DNA of 64,000 nt from an uncultured Anaerolineaceae bacterium (GCA_938020565.1 CALIHP010000060.1:1-64000), one strand, 5' to 3'; positions 16,744 through 25,361 are shown, numbered from the stretch's first letter. The notes: generated by a model not told the origin, from the sequence alone. Numbers and translations: made by a program.

Positions 16744-17730
16744 TCAATCGCCCTGCGCGACGAAAGCGGCGAAGTCTTCCTCCTGAATCGTCGGGAACCA
16801 GGCTTTCCAGTCGATCGACCGCAGCGCGGCGGTCAGCGCGCCGGTTTCGAGTTCGGAGCCGCGGAGGGCGTCGACGATCGGGTCGATTTCCTGCGACGTG
16901 AAGAAATCGCCGAAGAAAACGACGTCGCGGATGATGTTATCCCTGACCTCGATCCGCAGCTCGATTTCACCGATCGGGAAGCGGCGCGTCCGTTTCAGCG
17001 TATATTTCGGCGAGGTCCCGAATGTCCAGAGCGGATTCCGATAGCGTTCGTCGGCGATTCCCTCGGCGTTCGCGAGGTCGGCGTCGCTCAGCTCGATCGT
17101 TTTCGCGTCGCGCGCAATTTCGGAAAGGAGCCGTTCGCGGAATTCGACGGTCGTTTTAATCCCGGGAAGATAACCGTTCAGGTTGGTCACGCGGCTTCGG
17201 ACCGATTGGACGCCTTTCGCGCTGAGTTTTTCCGGCTTGGGTTTGAGCGCGTGTGCCAGGACGGTCAGGTCCGTGTCGAAGAGCAGCGTCCCATGACAGA
17301 CGGTCCCGAATTTATTATGGTAATACGCGTTCCCGGAAATTTTCGCGCCTTCGACGAGGATGTCGTTGCGTCCGCTTTTTTCCGCCGGGACGCCCATCGT
17401 CCGCAGCGCGCGGATGACCGGCTCCGTGAACGACGAAAAATCGGGGACTGGCTGGTTCGGGAAGGGGAGGATGAACGAGAAACAGAGGTTGCCGAGGTCA
17501 TGATAAACGGCTCCGCCGCCTGAAAGCCGGCGGACGACCTGAATATTCTGCGCTTTGACGTAATCGAGGTTGATTTCGTCGATCGTATTCTGATGCCGTC
17601 CGACGATAATTGACGGGCGGTCGATAAAGAAAAAGAGAGTTTCTTCGTCGAGGTTCAATCCGCTGAGGATGTATTGTTCCATGGCGAGATTGAGGGTTGG
17701 GTCCAGGTTTTCGTTAGGAATAAAATACAT
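16744..17730 (-). CDS. lplA: Lipoate-protein ligase A
   Basis: 328 residues. Activates lipoate with ATP and attaches it to lipoyl domains. Motifs: FFFIDRPSIIVGRHQN and RRLSGGGAVYHDLGN (lipoate/AMP binding), with the catalytic Lys in GRNDILVEGAKISGNAYY. The C-terminal accessory domain (~250-328) is present, as in stand-alone ligases. AGGAGA lies ten bases before ATG. No lipoyl enzyme is in this window; convergent with the mannosyltransferase. Confidence 0.93.
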   Translation of the reverse strand: MYFIPNENLDPTLNLAMEQYILSGLNLDEETLFFFIDRPSIIVGRHQNTIDEINLDYVKAQNIQVVRRLSGGGAVYHDLGNLCFSFILPFPNQPVPDFSSFTEPVIRALRTMGVPAEKSGRNDILVEGAKISGNAYYHNKFGTVCHGTLLFDTDLTVLAHALKPKPEKLSAKGVQSVRSRVTNLNGYLPGIKTTVEFRERLLSEIARDAKTIELSDADLANAEGIADERYRNPLWTFGTSPKYTLKRTRRFPIGEIELRIEVRDNIIRDVVFFGDFFTSQEIDPIVDALRGSELETGALTAALRSIDWKAWFPTIQEEDFAAFVAQGD

Positions 17731-17762
17731 GGGCTTTCTGTCTCCTGATTTGGATTTTTACG

Positions 17763-18932
17763 CTATACGCCCGGCGGAACGGAACAGTATTCCGGAAATT
17801 CGGCCCCGTTTCGCCCGCCGCAGGACGCGCCGTAGCCGGTCCGCCCGCCGTCGGTAATCGATGAAAACTGGTTCCCGTCCGCGAGAACGCGCCACTGAAC
17901 GTTGATAAATTTGCGCTCCCAGGCGTATCCGACGCGTCCGGTAAACAGGAGCGTATCGTCGGAAAGCGTCCCTTCGATAAGAACGGGTTCACCGTTCCGG
18001 TCGTAGAAATATCCGCTGAGCTGATGGCCCTGCTGGCCGAATTCAGCTTCGACGGGAATCGTATTTTCTTCGATAAACGGATCGCGGATCAGCCATTTTC
18101 CGCTCCAGTCGATCGTTTTGACGGTCATTGGCATGACCGTCCCGATTTCAGGGCGTTCCGCTTCGGCGAGCGGATCAGGGGTCGCCGAAAGGCGGATCTC
18201 TTCTTCGGCTGTCGCGGTCAGCTCGCCCGCTTCAAACGGAATTTCGAAACTCATCCACAGCTTCGTCCCCACAATTTCGCCGCGATCGTTTACGAGATAA
18301 TACTCGATTCGGTAGCTTCCGGGCTGGGTCGGGACGCGGAACGGAACGACGAGGTCGACGGTCGTTCCGGGCGCGACGGTGAATTGCCGTGCGTTCCAGG
18401 TCGCCAGCTTCAGCTCGATCAGCTCGGTCGGCTGAAGGAAAACAGCGCGCTGCCGCTGCGGCGCGTCGAACGGGAAAGAATCGACGCGGACGAGACTGAA
18501 TTTCTCGTTCCAGACGGACGATCCGGTATTTTTGATCCGCCAGCTCTTGAGAAGGACCGCGCCGCGTTCGAGCGTTTCTCCGTCCGGGATCGTCACGTCG
18601 GACTGAAGCGAAAAATTGTCGCCGAGCGCCGTTGGAAAGCTCCAGACGTTGACGGGTTCGTAGGTCGGGGTCACGATCGGGACGGGGGTCTGCGTCGGCG
18701 TTGCGGTCATCGTTGGTGAAGCGGTATAGATCGGGGTTGCGGTGATTGTCGGCGTTCGCGTTGGGCGCGCCGACGCGATAATCGGGAGGGTAGCGGTTTC
18801 GCGGTAGAAAAGGTCCGCCGGGTCGAACGCGACGTCCCCTCCCGCGGCGCAGCCGGCAGCCAGGATGACGCAGGCGCAGCCGAGAACGAAGAACCAGGAG
18901 CGGGCGAAAAAGCGGGGAAATTGGCTGCGCAT
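17763..18932 (-). CDS. Lipoprotein with NBR1-Ig-like domain
   Basis: 389 residues. A signal peptide ends in the lipobox LAAGC (Cys ~28), so it is lipid-anchored. A Thr-Pro-rich spacer (~50-90) precedes an Ig-like domain resembling the eukaryotic NBR1 'next to BRCA1' central domain (~100-230): LLKSWRIKNTGSSVWN, APGTTVDLVVPFRVPTQPGSYRIEYYL. The last ~120 residues form a beta-rich domain (GYFYDRNGEPV...GYAWERKFINVQW) I do not recognise. Such proteins are common in Anaerolineae; likely an exported adhesin or structural protein. Six bases separate it from tsaC upstream. Confidence 0.78.
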   Translation of the reverse strand: MRSQFPRFFARSWFFVLGCACVILAAGCAAGGDVAFDPADLFYRETATLPIIASARPTRTPTITATPIYTASPTMTATPTQTPVPIVTPTYEPVNVWSFPTALGDNFSLQSDVTIPDGETLERGAVLLKSWRIKNTGSSVWNEKFSLVRVDSFPFDAPQRQRAVFLQPTELIELKLATWNARQFTVAPGTTVDLVVPFRVPTQPGSYRIEYYLVNDRGEIVGTKLWMSFEIPFEAGELTATAEEEIRLSATPDPLAEAERPEIGTVMPMTVKTIDWSGKWLIRDPFIEENTIPVEAEFGQQGHQLSGYFYDRNGEPVLIEGTLSDDTLLFTGRVGYAWERKFINVQWRVLADGNQFSSITDGGRTGYGASCGGRNGAEFPEYCSVPPGV

Positions 18933-18938
18933 GAGGTT

Positions 18939-19568
18939 TCAGCGTGGTTCTTCCGGCGAAAGGCCGAGCGCGGCGGCGGAAATCGCGCCTTCACGGAGGA
19001 TCCGGAGCGGTTCGCCGCTGCAATCGACGACAGTTGACGCCTGGCCGCCGAGTACCCTGCCGCCGTCAAGGACAAGGTCGAGCTGATCGAACCAGTCTCC
19101 CGGTATTTCTGAAACCGCGTTTGCCGGCGGGGTCCCGGAGAGGTTCGCTGAAGTCGTCGCTAACGGGCCGCTTCTGCGAATGAGTTCCCGGGTCAGTTCG
19201 TGGTCCGGGAGTCGCAGTCCGACGGTCGGAGCCAGGGATAAGTTTTCAGGCAGCCCGGCTTTCTTGGGGACGACGAGCGTCAGCGCTCCCGGCCAGAATT
19301 TCTCCGCCAGCGCCAGCGCGGACGGCGGGAAAAAATCGGTCAGCTGCGAAATCTGGTCCACTCCGGCGATCAGGACGGCGATCGATTTATTCGGATCGCG
19401 GCGCTTAATCGAAAAAATCCGATCGATCGCGTCGCCGCGTGAAAAAGCGCAGCCGATTCCATAAACAGTATCGGTCGGAAGGACGATAACGCCGCCGTTC
19501 GCGATTTTCCGCGCGGCTTCGTCTAAGATGGCTTCGTTAAAGCGGATTACGTTCGTCATTCGGCTCAT
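18939..19568 (-). CDS. tsaC: L-threonylcarbamoyladenylate synthase (TsaC/Sua5/YrdC)
   Basis: 209 residues, the short TsaC form without the Sua5 C-terminal domain. Makes threonylcarbamoyl-AMP from Thr, bicarbonate and ATP for t6A37 in tRNA. Motifs: GGVIVLPTDTVYGIG, KRRDPNKSIAVLI, the SANLSGTPP stretch and GGQASTVVD. Its start overlaps the prmC stop (ATGA). The prfA-prmC-tsaC order is a widely conserved translation operon. Confidence 0.93.
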   Translation of the reverse strand: MSRMTNVIRFNEAILDEAARKIANGGVIVLPTDTVYGIGCAFSRGDAIDRIFSIKRRDPNKSIAVLIAGVDQISQLTDFFPPSALALAEKFWPGALTLVVPKKAGLPENLSLAPTVGLRLPDHELTRELIRRSGPLATTSANLSGTPPANAVSEIPGDWFDQLDLVLDGGRVLGGQASTVVDCSGEPLRILREGAISAAALGLSPEEPR

Positions 19569-20437
19569 CCTTCGATTCGTAAGTAACGGGTTTTCCCGGC
19601 GTAATCGGTTTCGATCGCGATTCGTGCGGAGGGGAAAAGCGGCCGACTGAAATCGCAGGCAATTTCGGCGTGCGTATCGTCAATTTCGCATAGAATTAAA
19701 AAAGGGCTGGCAACTTTTCCGCGAATTCCGACCAGCAGCTTCCGGATCAGTTCAAAACCGTCGGGTCCTCCGTCCAGCGCAAATCTCGGCTCTGCCGCCG
19801 CGATCGCGAGCGTCGCGATCCGCGCGGACGGGATATAGGGAAGATTCGCGAGGATCAGCCGCTGTCCCGGCGGAAGCGGATCGCCGAGGTTTCCCTGAAC
19901 GAGGGCGGTGCGCGATTCGAGCTGGTAACGGTTCAGGTTCGCCCTGGCGACGGAGAGGGCTCCCGCGGACGCGTCGACGAGGACGGCGCGCAGCGATGGG
20001 TTCGCCGCGTTGGCGAGAACGGCGCAGCCGATACATCCGGATCCGGTTCCGACGTCGACGAATTCCCCGACGTCAGGATGCGCTTTGAGCCATTGGAGCG
20101 CGCCGTCGACGAGCCGTTCGGTTTCTTCCCGTGGGATCAGGACGTCCGGCGTTACGGCGAACGTCATTCCGTAAAATCCCCATTCGCCGAACAGGTACGG
20201 GAGCGGCGTTCCTCCGAGATAAGCATCGAGGAGGTTTTCAACGCGCCCGACGTCGTCGGCGGAAACCGGCGTTTCCGGATGAGCGAAGAGCTGGGGTGTG
20301 TGGATCCCGAGAACATGCTCGATGATCATGCGGGTTTCTTCGACCGGAAAATTATCGAGCGGACTTTCGCTGAGCGTATTTTTTATCAGGCGGTACAGTT
20401 CGCCGACGGTCCGCGCCTGAAACAAGTTGGTCGTCAT
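19565..20437 (-). CDS. prmC: Release factor glutamine methyltransferase
   Basis: 290 residues. Methylates the Gln of the GGQ motif in release factors. An N-terminal helical domain binds the factor; the SAM-binding motif FVDVGTGSGCIG is at ~119-130. The catalytic NPPY motif appears as ANLPYIPSARI, a variant (NLPY) that still keeps Asn and the Pro-Tyr pair. Lies 7 nt after prfA, its substrate gene. Confidence 0.93.
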   Translation of the reverse strand: MTTNLFQARTVGELYRLIKNTLSESPLDNFPVEETRMIIEHVLGIHTPQLFAHPETPVSADDVGRVENLLDAYLGGTPLPYLFGEWGFYGMTFAVTPDVLIPREETERLVDGALQWLKAHPDVGEFVDVGTGSGCIGCAVLANAANPSLRAVLVDASAGALSVARANLNRYQLESRTALVQGNLGDPLPPGQRLILANLPYIPSARIATLAIAAAEPRFALDGGPDGFELIRKLLVGIRGKVASPFLILCEIDDTHAEIACDFSRPLFPSARIAIETDYAGKTRYLRIEG

Positions 20438-20444
20438 CGTCCGC

Positions 20445-21509
20445 TCAGGCTTCGTCGTCTCCGGAAACGGATAAACGTTCGGATTCGGAACGCAGGATCA
20501 GTTCGTCGATGAACATATCGAGGTCCCCGTTCATGACGCCGGCGAGGTTGTATGACGAGAGGTTGATTCGATGGTCGGTGACGCGCGATTGCGGATAGTT
20601 ATAGGTTCGGATCTTCTCAGAGCGGTCGCCGCTTCCGATCATGGAACGGCGTTCGGCGTCGAGCTCGTCCTGCTGGCGCTGCTGTTCCATGTCGTACAGG
20701 CGGGCTTTCAGGATCGACATCGCGCGGGTTTTATTCTGTAGCTGCGACCGTTCGTCCTGGCAGGTAATGACCATTCCGGTTGGCAGGTGGATCAGGCGGA
20801 CGGCGGTTGAGTTTTTCTGGACGTTCTGACCGCCGGCTCCGGCCGACCGGAAAACTTCGATCCGGACGTCGGATTCAGGGACCTGAACGTCGACGTCTTC
20901 GACTTCGGCGAGGACCGCGACCGTCACCGCGGACGTATGGATCCGGCCCTGCGATTCGGTCGCCGGGACGCGTTGGACGCGGTGCGTCCCCGATTCGAAT
21001 TTCATTCGGGAAAACGCGCCTTTACCTTTGACCATGAAGCTGATTTCTTTATAACCGCCAACGCCGATTTCATTTGCGGAAAGGATTTCGATCGTCCAGC
21101 GGCGGTTTTCGGCGTAATGCGCGTACATCCTGAACAGGTCGGCGGCGAAAAGCGCGGCTTCGTCTCCGCCGGTTCCGGCGCGAATTTCGACGATGACGTT
21201 GCGGCTGTCGCGCGGGTCCTTCGGGAGAAGGAGCGAACGGATTTCGGCTTCGAGCGGTCCGACCGCGGGCTCTAATTCCGACAGTTCGATTTCGGCTAAC
21301 CCTGCCATCTCCGGATCATGCTGAAGCTCGCGGGCCTCGGCGATCCGGCGAAGAATCTCTTTATATTGACGGCCCTTTTCGACGACGTCCTCGATCTCGG
21401 CCCGTTCTTTCATCAGCTCAACGGTGACTTGATAATCGTCGACGTTTTCGGCGATCTGGCGGTTGATTTCCTCGTAACGTTCTTCGATCGAATTAATTTT
21501 ATCTAACAT
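20445..21509 (-). CDS. prfA: Peptide chain release factor 1
   Basis: 354 residues. Reads UAA/UAG stop codons. The tripeptide PAT in RVPATESQGRIHTS marks RF1 rather than RF2 (SPF). The universal GAGGQNVQK loop (~235) triggers peptide release and is the target of PrmC encoded next door. First gene of the prfA-prmC-tsaC operon. Confidence 0.96.
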   Translation of the reverse strand: MLDKINSIEERYEEINRQIAENVDDYQVTVELMKERAEIEDVVEKGRQYKEILRRIAEARELQHDPEMAGLAEIELSELEPAVGPLEAEIRSLLLPKDPRDSRNVIVEIRAGTGGDEAALFAADLFRMYAHYAENRRWTIEILSANEIGVGGYKEISFMVKGKGAFSRMKFESGTHRVQRVPATESQGRIHTSAVTVAVLAEVEDVDVQVPESDVRIEVFRSAGAGGQNVQKNSTAVRLIHLPTGMVITCQDERSQLQNKTRAMSILKARLYDMEQQRQQDELDAERRSMIGSGDRSEKIRTYNYPQSRVTDHRINLSSYNLAGVMNGDLDMFIDELILRSESERLSVSGDDEA

Positions 21510-21655
21510 GTTCCCTCAGGCTGCGATTTTCCCCGTTGAACAGTGCGGTCGAACGCCGGGGTCAGTTCATAAGATCACGCCAGAATATTTTAGCATACTT
21601 CCGTCCGCTTTTTTCGCAGGCGAAGGGATATCTGCCTTCCCCTGTTGATTAAAAA

Positions 21656-21664
21656 TGGTAAAAT
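21656..21664 (+). promoter_or_regulatory. Extended -10 promoter of the Y-like RNA
   Basis: TG-G-TAAAAT. The expected start is about 7 nt downstream at 21671-21672, which is exactly the first base of the terminal stem of the RNA below. The -35 region is weak, as is usual for extended -10 promoters. Confidence 0.6.
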
Positions 21665-21670
21665 TGTTTC

Positions 21671-21804
21671 AGGCTGGCAGCTAATCAGGTTTACTTCATA
21701 CCATCTATCAGGTGGTTGCGGGTTCGAATCCTGCCGGAGGCGATCCGCCTTCGTAGCTCATGGGAAGAGCGCCTGAAATAATCTGATGATTTCGCCGGCC
21801 TTTT
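21671..21804 (+). ncRNA. Bacterial Y RNA candidate (YrlA type) with permuted tRNA mimic
   Basis: About 134 nt. The ends pair: 21671-21678 with 21794-21801 (8 bp, one GU), then ATCAG 21684-21688 with CTGAT 21783-21787. Inside lies a tRNA cloverleaf in permuted order. Anticodon-like stem TCAGG 21708-21712 / CCTGA 21772-21776; variable loop TGGTT; T stem GCGGG 21718-21722 / CCTGC 21730-21734 with loop TTCGAAT (fits TTCRANY). The acceptor-like stem is 7 bp, 21735-21741 / 21747-21753, closed by a five-base loop GATCC; then TA, and D stem GCTC 21756-21759 / GAGC 21767-21770 with a GG-containing loop. Stem lengths 7/4/5/5 match tRNA exactly. A closed acceptor cannot be aminoacylated. Bacterial Y RNAs of the YrlA class have this plan: a terminal stem that binds Ro/Rsr plus a tRNA-mimicking domain. 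The stem is followed by TTTT, so it may also terminate. Confidence 0.8.
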
Positions 21805-21834
21805 GTATTGGGCTGTTAGAAAAGGGAGCTGCGG

Positions 21835-23883
21835 ATGAAGTGGATTTTCTTGAATTATCTTTTTGATCGGGGTTATTTTGTTAATTCCAGCGGAAAAGTC
21901 TGCGAGCATGTTCCTGAGACGGTTTCCTCGCTGGGAAGGCTCTTCGGTATCCGGATCGTCAGCGGCGCGGAATATCTGACGATGGAAATGATCCATACGG
22001 CGTCCGCCCGCATGGGCGTTAACGTCCCGCTCCCGTTTTATCGCGGCTTCCCGGATACCGTCCGTTCGCTCTTCCCTGAAGAACGGCTCTTTGACCAGCT
22101 GGTTCATTATATGCGGACGTATGATTTCGGCCTTTTTGACGAGCCGGGGCGTTCGATCCTGGAACCGGAGTTCGAGCGGCTGGCGTTCGCCGAAAAGACC
22201 GAAATCCGCGATTTTTCCGTCCTGACTGAAGCTGAAGCGGTTCGAGAGCTCGAAGAATTGGTTCGTGCCCTGCTGGCCGGAACGCGTCCGCTCAGCACGG
22301 AACAATTCGGGCTGGTTCGTGAATTCATTCAGACGTACGGCTGGTTCCCGGAGACCTGCGCCTCGAGAAATACCGCGCTGCGGTTATCTGCTGAGCTCCG
22401 GGATTTTCGGTTCGCGAAGTTTCTGGCGCTCTCCGATGTGATCAAGCTGGTTGAGGAGATTCAGTACCGCGTCTATAAAAAAGAAAACATCCGAAAGCTG
22501 AACCTCCGGAACCAGGACCGTAAGTTTATTGCCAGGATGATCGATTTCCTGTTCGAAGCGGACCGCTGCGATTTGCGTCAGTGCTGCGAGCGAAAGGCGC
22601 TCTGGTCCGGCCTGCTTCATCATCTTCATTATCGGCCGGGTTCCGCGAAGGCGGTTGAATTCGTTAACACGATCCGCGGAAAGAGAAACGGCTCGGTCAG
22701 CTCGGAATTTGAGGCGGCGATGCGGGCTGGGAAGGTCAACGACGCGGTTTCGATTCTGCTCGATCGGAAAGGCGTCGCCGCGGTTCTCCGCAGCCTGGAC
22801 TATATCCTGAGCCGCTGCGGTTCGGATCGGGACGTTCGGTCGGTACTGGATCGGATCGACGGCGAAAATCTGATCATCATGATTCAGCTGATTTTTCGGT
22901 ATTCGCGCCGGGAAAACGCGTTTCGCGTTTTCAGGTTTACGCGGTTTGAGAAGCTCCGAATCCATGAGGAAACCGAATCGGAGATGCGCCGACGAAAAAG
23001 CGGTCTTCCCGTGGAGACGAGGGCGTTGGTTTTGGGCGCGCTGCGCGCGAAGCTGGAACAGAAGCTGAAAGGGCGGTCAGGAAAAGTCTACCTCGATCCG
23101 AAGATGCGGGGGATCGCGCTCCCGCTCCAGGAAACGGTCGCACAGGGCGGATTTGGGACGCTTCCGCGAGGTTCGCGGCTTCCGTTCCCTCCTGGAAAAA
23201 AGATTCGTGCGTTTACGTATTGGGAAAAGGTGGACGATATCGATCTGTCGGCGATCGGACTTCGGGAAGACGGTTCATATCAGGAATTCTCCTGGCGAAC
23301 GATGTTCGATAGAACGGGGGATGGTATCGTTTATTCCGGCGATCAGACTTCCGGATATGACGGCGGGTCGGAATATTTTGATGTTGATCCGGTTTTATTC
23401 AGGAAAAGATACCCGTCCGTTCGTTATCTGGTTTTTTGTGATAACGTGTTCAGCGGCGTTCCGTTCAGCAGCTGTATCTGTCGCGCTGGCTACATGATAC
23501 GCGACCGGATCGATTCGGGCGAGGTTTTTGAGCCGAAAACGGTTCAATCGTCTTTTGCGGCGAACGGTCAGAGTACGTTTTGTTATTTATTTGCGCTCGA
23601 TCTGGACGCAAACGATTTTATCTGGCTGAATATTTCCCGTAAGAGTCAGGCCCGGATCGCGGGTACGACCGATTTCGCGTTTTTGTTGGATGATTTCCGG
23701 ACAACCGACGTGATGAATGTTTATGAGTTCTTTAAGCTGATGGCGACGGAGCTGGTTGACGATCCGATCGATGCCGACGTCGTCGTTACCGACGGGGCGG
23801 CTGCGCTGAAGGAGGGCGCAGAATTGATTCGGAGCTGGGATACGGAACGCATGATCGCGCTGCTGAATTTACCCCGTGCGTAA
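21835..23883 (+). CDS. Helical-repeat protein with C-terminal TerD-like domain, adjacent to Y-like RNA
   Basis: 682 residues, ATG 21835 with GGGAG six bases upstream, 30 nt after the RNA. No signal peptide or membrane helix, so cytoplasmic. Residues ~1-430 are mostly helical with HEAT-like character (HLHYRPGSAKAVEFVNTIRG, FEAAMRAGKVNDAVSILL, AAVLRSLDYILSR). Residues ~430-450 carry GKVYLDPKM...LPRGSRLPF, and ~455-640 a TerD-like domain: RAFTYWEKVDDIDLSAIGL, IVYSGDQTSGYDGGSEYFDVD, SVRYLVFCDNVFSG. From memory the layout resembles the actinobacterial/myxobacterial MXAN_6230/SCO0854 family, though no RING motif is seen here. TerD domains bind calcium and belong to stress (tellurite/phage) responses. 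Association with the Y-like RNA suggests an RNA-binding stress protein replacing Ro; this is inference. Confidence 0.65.
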   Translation: MKWIFLNYLFDRGYFVNSSGKVCEHVPETVSSLGRLFGIRIVSGAEYLTMEMIHTASARMGVNVPLPFYRGFPDTVRSLFPEERLFDQLVHYMRTYDFGLFDEPGRSILEPEFERLAFAEKTEIRDFSVLTEAEAVRELEELVRALLAGTRPLSTEQFGLVREFIQTYGWFPETCASRNTALRLSAELRDFRFAKFLALSDVIKLVEEIQYRVYKKENIRKLNLRNQDRKFIARMIDFLFEADRCDLRQCCERKALWSGLLHHLHYRPGSAKAVEFVNTIRGKRNGSVSSEFEAAMRAGKVNDAVSILLDRKGVAAVLRSLDYILSRCGSDRDVRSVLDRIDGENLIIMIQLIFRYSRRENAFRVFRFTRFEKLRIHEETESEMRRRKSGLPVETRALVLGALRAKLEQKLKGRSGKVYLDPKMRGIALPLQETVAQGGFGTLPRGSRLPFPPGKKIRAFTYWEKVDDIDLSAIGLREDGSYQEFSWRTMFDRTGDGIVYSGDQTSGYDGGSEYFDVDPVLFRKRYPSVRYLVFCDNVFSGVPFSSCICRAGYMIRDRIDSGEVFEPKTVQSSFAANGQSTFCYLFALDLDANDFIWLNISRKSQARIAGTTDFAFLLDDFRTTDVMNVYEFFKLMATELVDDPIDADVVVTDGAAALKEGAELIRSWDTERMIALLNLPRA

Positions 23884-24002
23884 AGGAGAGCGAGCGGGTC
23901 GCGCTCGGAGGATGGACGGAAAGCGCGGTTTCTGTTGGAACGAATTTGGAACGGCGAACGTATTAAGGGTGTAAGTAAAAAAAATAACAGGAGAGTTGAA
24001 AG

Positions 24003-24728
24003 ATGAGTACGAAGAAAGTAATGGCAGTCATGTTTGCAGTCGTCGCGGTAATGTTCTTAGCGGTTGGGGCCGCGTTCGCGCAGGAGAATACGATTACGGT
24101 CGAAGGGACCGGAATCGTCAATATGGATCCGGACCTGGTTAAAATCAACGTCGCTATTAATAACGAAAGCCGTTCGATTCAGGACGCCGTGAACAATAAT
24201 ACGGAGATGGTTAAGAAAGTTCGCGAAGCGCTGATCGAGATCGGCCTGAGCGAAAGCGACCTGATCACGACGAATTTCTCCTTATGGTCCGGTTATTTGT
24301 ATTATATGGACGAGAACGCGGATCCTGAAGCGAAGAAATATACGGTGAATTACTCGATGCAGATTGTGCTGCGCGATGCGTCGCGGTTAAACGAGGTTTT
24401 AGATACGGCGGTCAATTCGGGAATTACGAGTATTGACACAGTATCGCATGAATATTCGGATCGCCTCGCGATGTACGAAGAGGCGCGTAAGCTGGCGCTC
24501 GCCGACGCGAGGGCGAAAGCGGACACGATCGCGGATGAGCTGGGGAAGAAGATCGTCGATGTCGTGACGGTGGAGATGCCAGATTATTCCGAAGCCAGCG
24601 ACATGCGCTATAACATGGCAGCGCGCGAGGGTATGGGCGGCATGGGCGGAGGAGCGTCGACGCCCGAGATTACTTCCGGCGCGTATCAGGCGTCCGCCAG
24701 GCTGCGCGTTACGTATTTATTCGAATAA
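24003..24728 (+). CDS. SIMPL domain-containing exported protein (DUF541)
   Basis: 241 residues; signal peptide 1-26 (AVGAAFAQ). Mature part has the SIMPL pattern: ITVEGTGIVNMDPDLVKINVAI at the start, SVQDAVNNN-like stretch, IGLSESDLITTNFSLW, and ALADARAKADTIADELGKKI near residue 160. A Met/Gly-rich segment precedes a C-terminal beta strand. These periplasmic/surface proteins (YggE, BP26) form ring oligomers and are linked with oxidative stress; exact role unknown. AGGAGAG precedes ATG. Confidence 0.85.
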   Translation: MSTKKVMAVMFAVVAVMFLAVGAAFAQENTITVEGTGIVNMDPDLVKINVAINNESRSIQDAVNNNTEMVKKVREALIEIGLSESDLITTNFSLWSGYLYYMDENADPEAKKYTVNYSMQIVLRDASRLNEVLDTAVNSGITSIDTVSHEYSDRLAMYEEARKLALADARAKADTIADELGKKIVDVVTVEMPDYSEASDMRYNMAAREGMGGMGGGASTPEITSGAYQASARLRVTYLFE

Positions 24729-24764
24729 TAAGCGGATCCATAACAAAGAGACGCTTTAAAAAAT

Positions 24765-24800
24765 AGAAGAGCCGTCCCCAATCATCGGGACGGCTCTTCT
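24765..24800 (-). terminator. Strong terminator of the gpx transcript
   Basis: 14-bp perfect stem AGAAGAGCCGTCCC / GGGACGGCTCTTCT with an 8-nt loop. On the minus strand it is followed by ATTTTTT, so it ends the glutathione peroxidase mRNA. The hairpin also lies after the SIMPL gene but has no T-run on that strand. Confidence 0.85.
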
Positions 24801-24815
24801 GTACGTCTATTCTAG

Positions 24816-25361
24816 TTAACCGATGAGTTTTTCGACCAGCTTGCGGACGTCTTTCATGTCGGCGGTGGGTTCGAAGCGGGCGGCGACGTTCCCCGCCCGA
24901 TCGACGACGAATTTCGTGAAGTTCCATTTTATATCTGGCGTCGACTTGTAATCCGGACGCGAAACTGCGAGCATTCCCTTCATCATCAGCGCGGCGGGGG
25001 AGGAGCCGAAGCCTTCGAAGCCTTTCTGCGCTTTCAGCCAGGTAAAGAGCGGGAGTTCGTTTGCGCCGTTGACGTCCGATTTTTTCATCTGCGGAAATTG
25101 CGTGTTGTATTTCAGCGTGCAAAATTCCTGAATTTCGGCGTCAGAGCCGGGCGCCTGTCCGCCGAACTGGTTGCAGGGGACGTCGATGATTTCGAGCCCC
25201 TTTTCATGCAGCGCCTCGTACATTTCTTCCAGCGGCTGATAATGCGGCGTGAATCCGCAGCCGGTCGCCGTGTTGACGACGAGGATGACTTTCCCTTTAT
25301 ACGCGCTGAGCGGGACGTCTTCTCCGGCGGCGTTCGGGACGGTAAAGTCATAGATGTTCAT
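24816..25361 (-). CDS. Glutathione peroxidase family (thioredoxin-type peroxidase)
   Basis: 181 residues. Reduces peroxides. Peroxidatic Cys (not selenocysteine) in NTATGCGFTPHY (~35), Gln in CNQFGGQ (~70), and the WNFTKF motif (~135) complete the Cys-Gln-Trp-Asn site. The CNQF cysteine may act in resolution. Most bacterial members use thioredoxin rather than glutathione. In an apparent anaerobe this implies oxygen exposure defence. Confidence 0.93.
   Translation of the reverse strand: MNIYDFTVPNAAGEDVPLSAYKGKVILVVNTATGCGFTPHYQPLEEMYEALHEKGLEIIDVPCNQFGGQAPGSDAEIQEFCTLKYNTQFPQMKKSDVNGANELPLFTWLKAQKGFEGFGSSPAALMMKGMLAVSRPDYKSTPDIKWNFTKFVVDRAGNVAARFEPTADMKDVRKLVEKLIG

Noticed and set aside
21708..21776. 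A functional circularly permuted tRNA gene
   Set aside because: The acceptor strands are joined by a 5-nt loop, no anticodon loop is defined, and bacteria have no known splicing for permuted tRNAs. End pairing and a separate promoter fit a Y RNA better.
21708..21776. Two truncated tandem tRNA genes left after deletions
   Set aside because: Both cuts would have to fall exactly in the anticodon loop, and outer stems pairing 21671-21688 with 21783-21801 would be unexplained.
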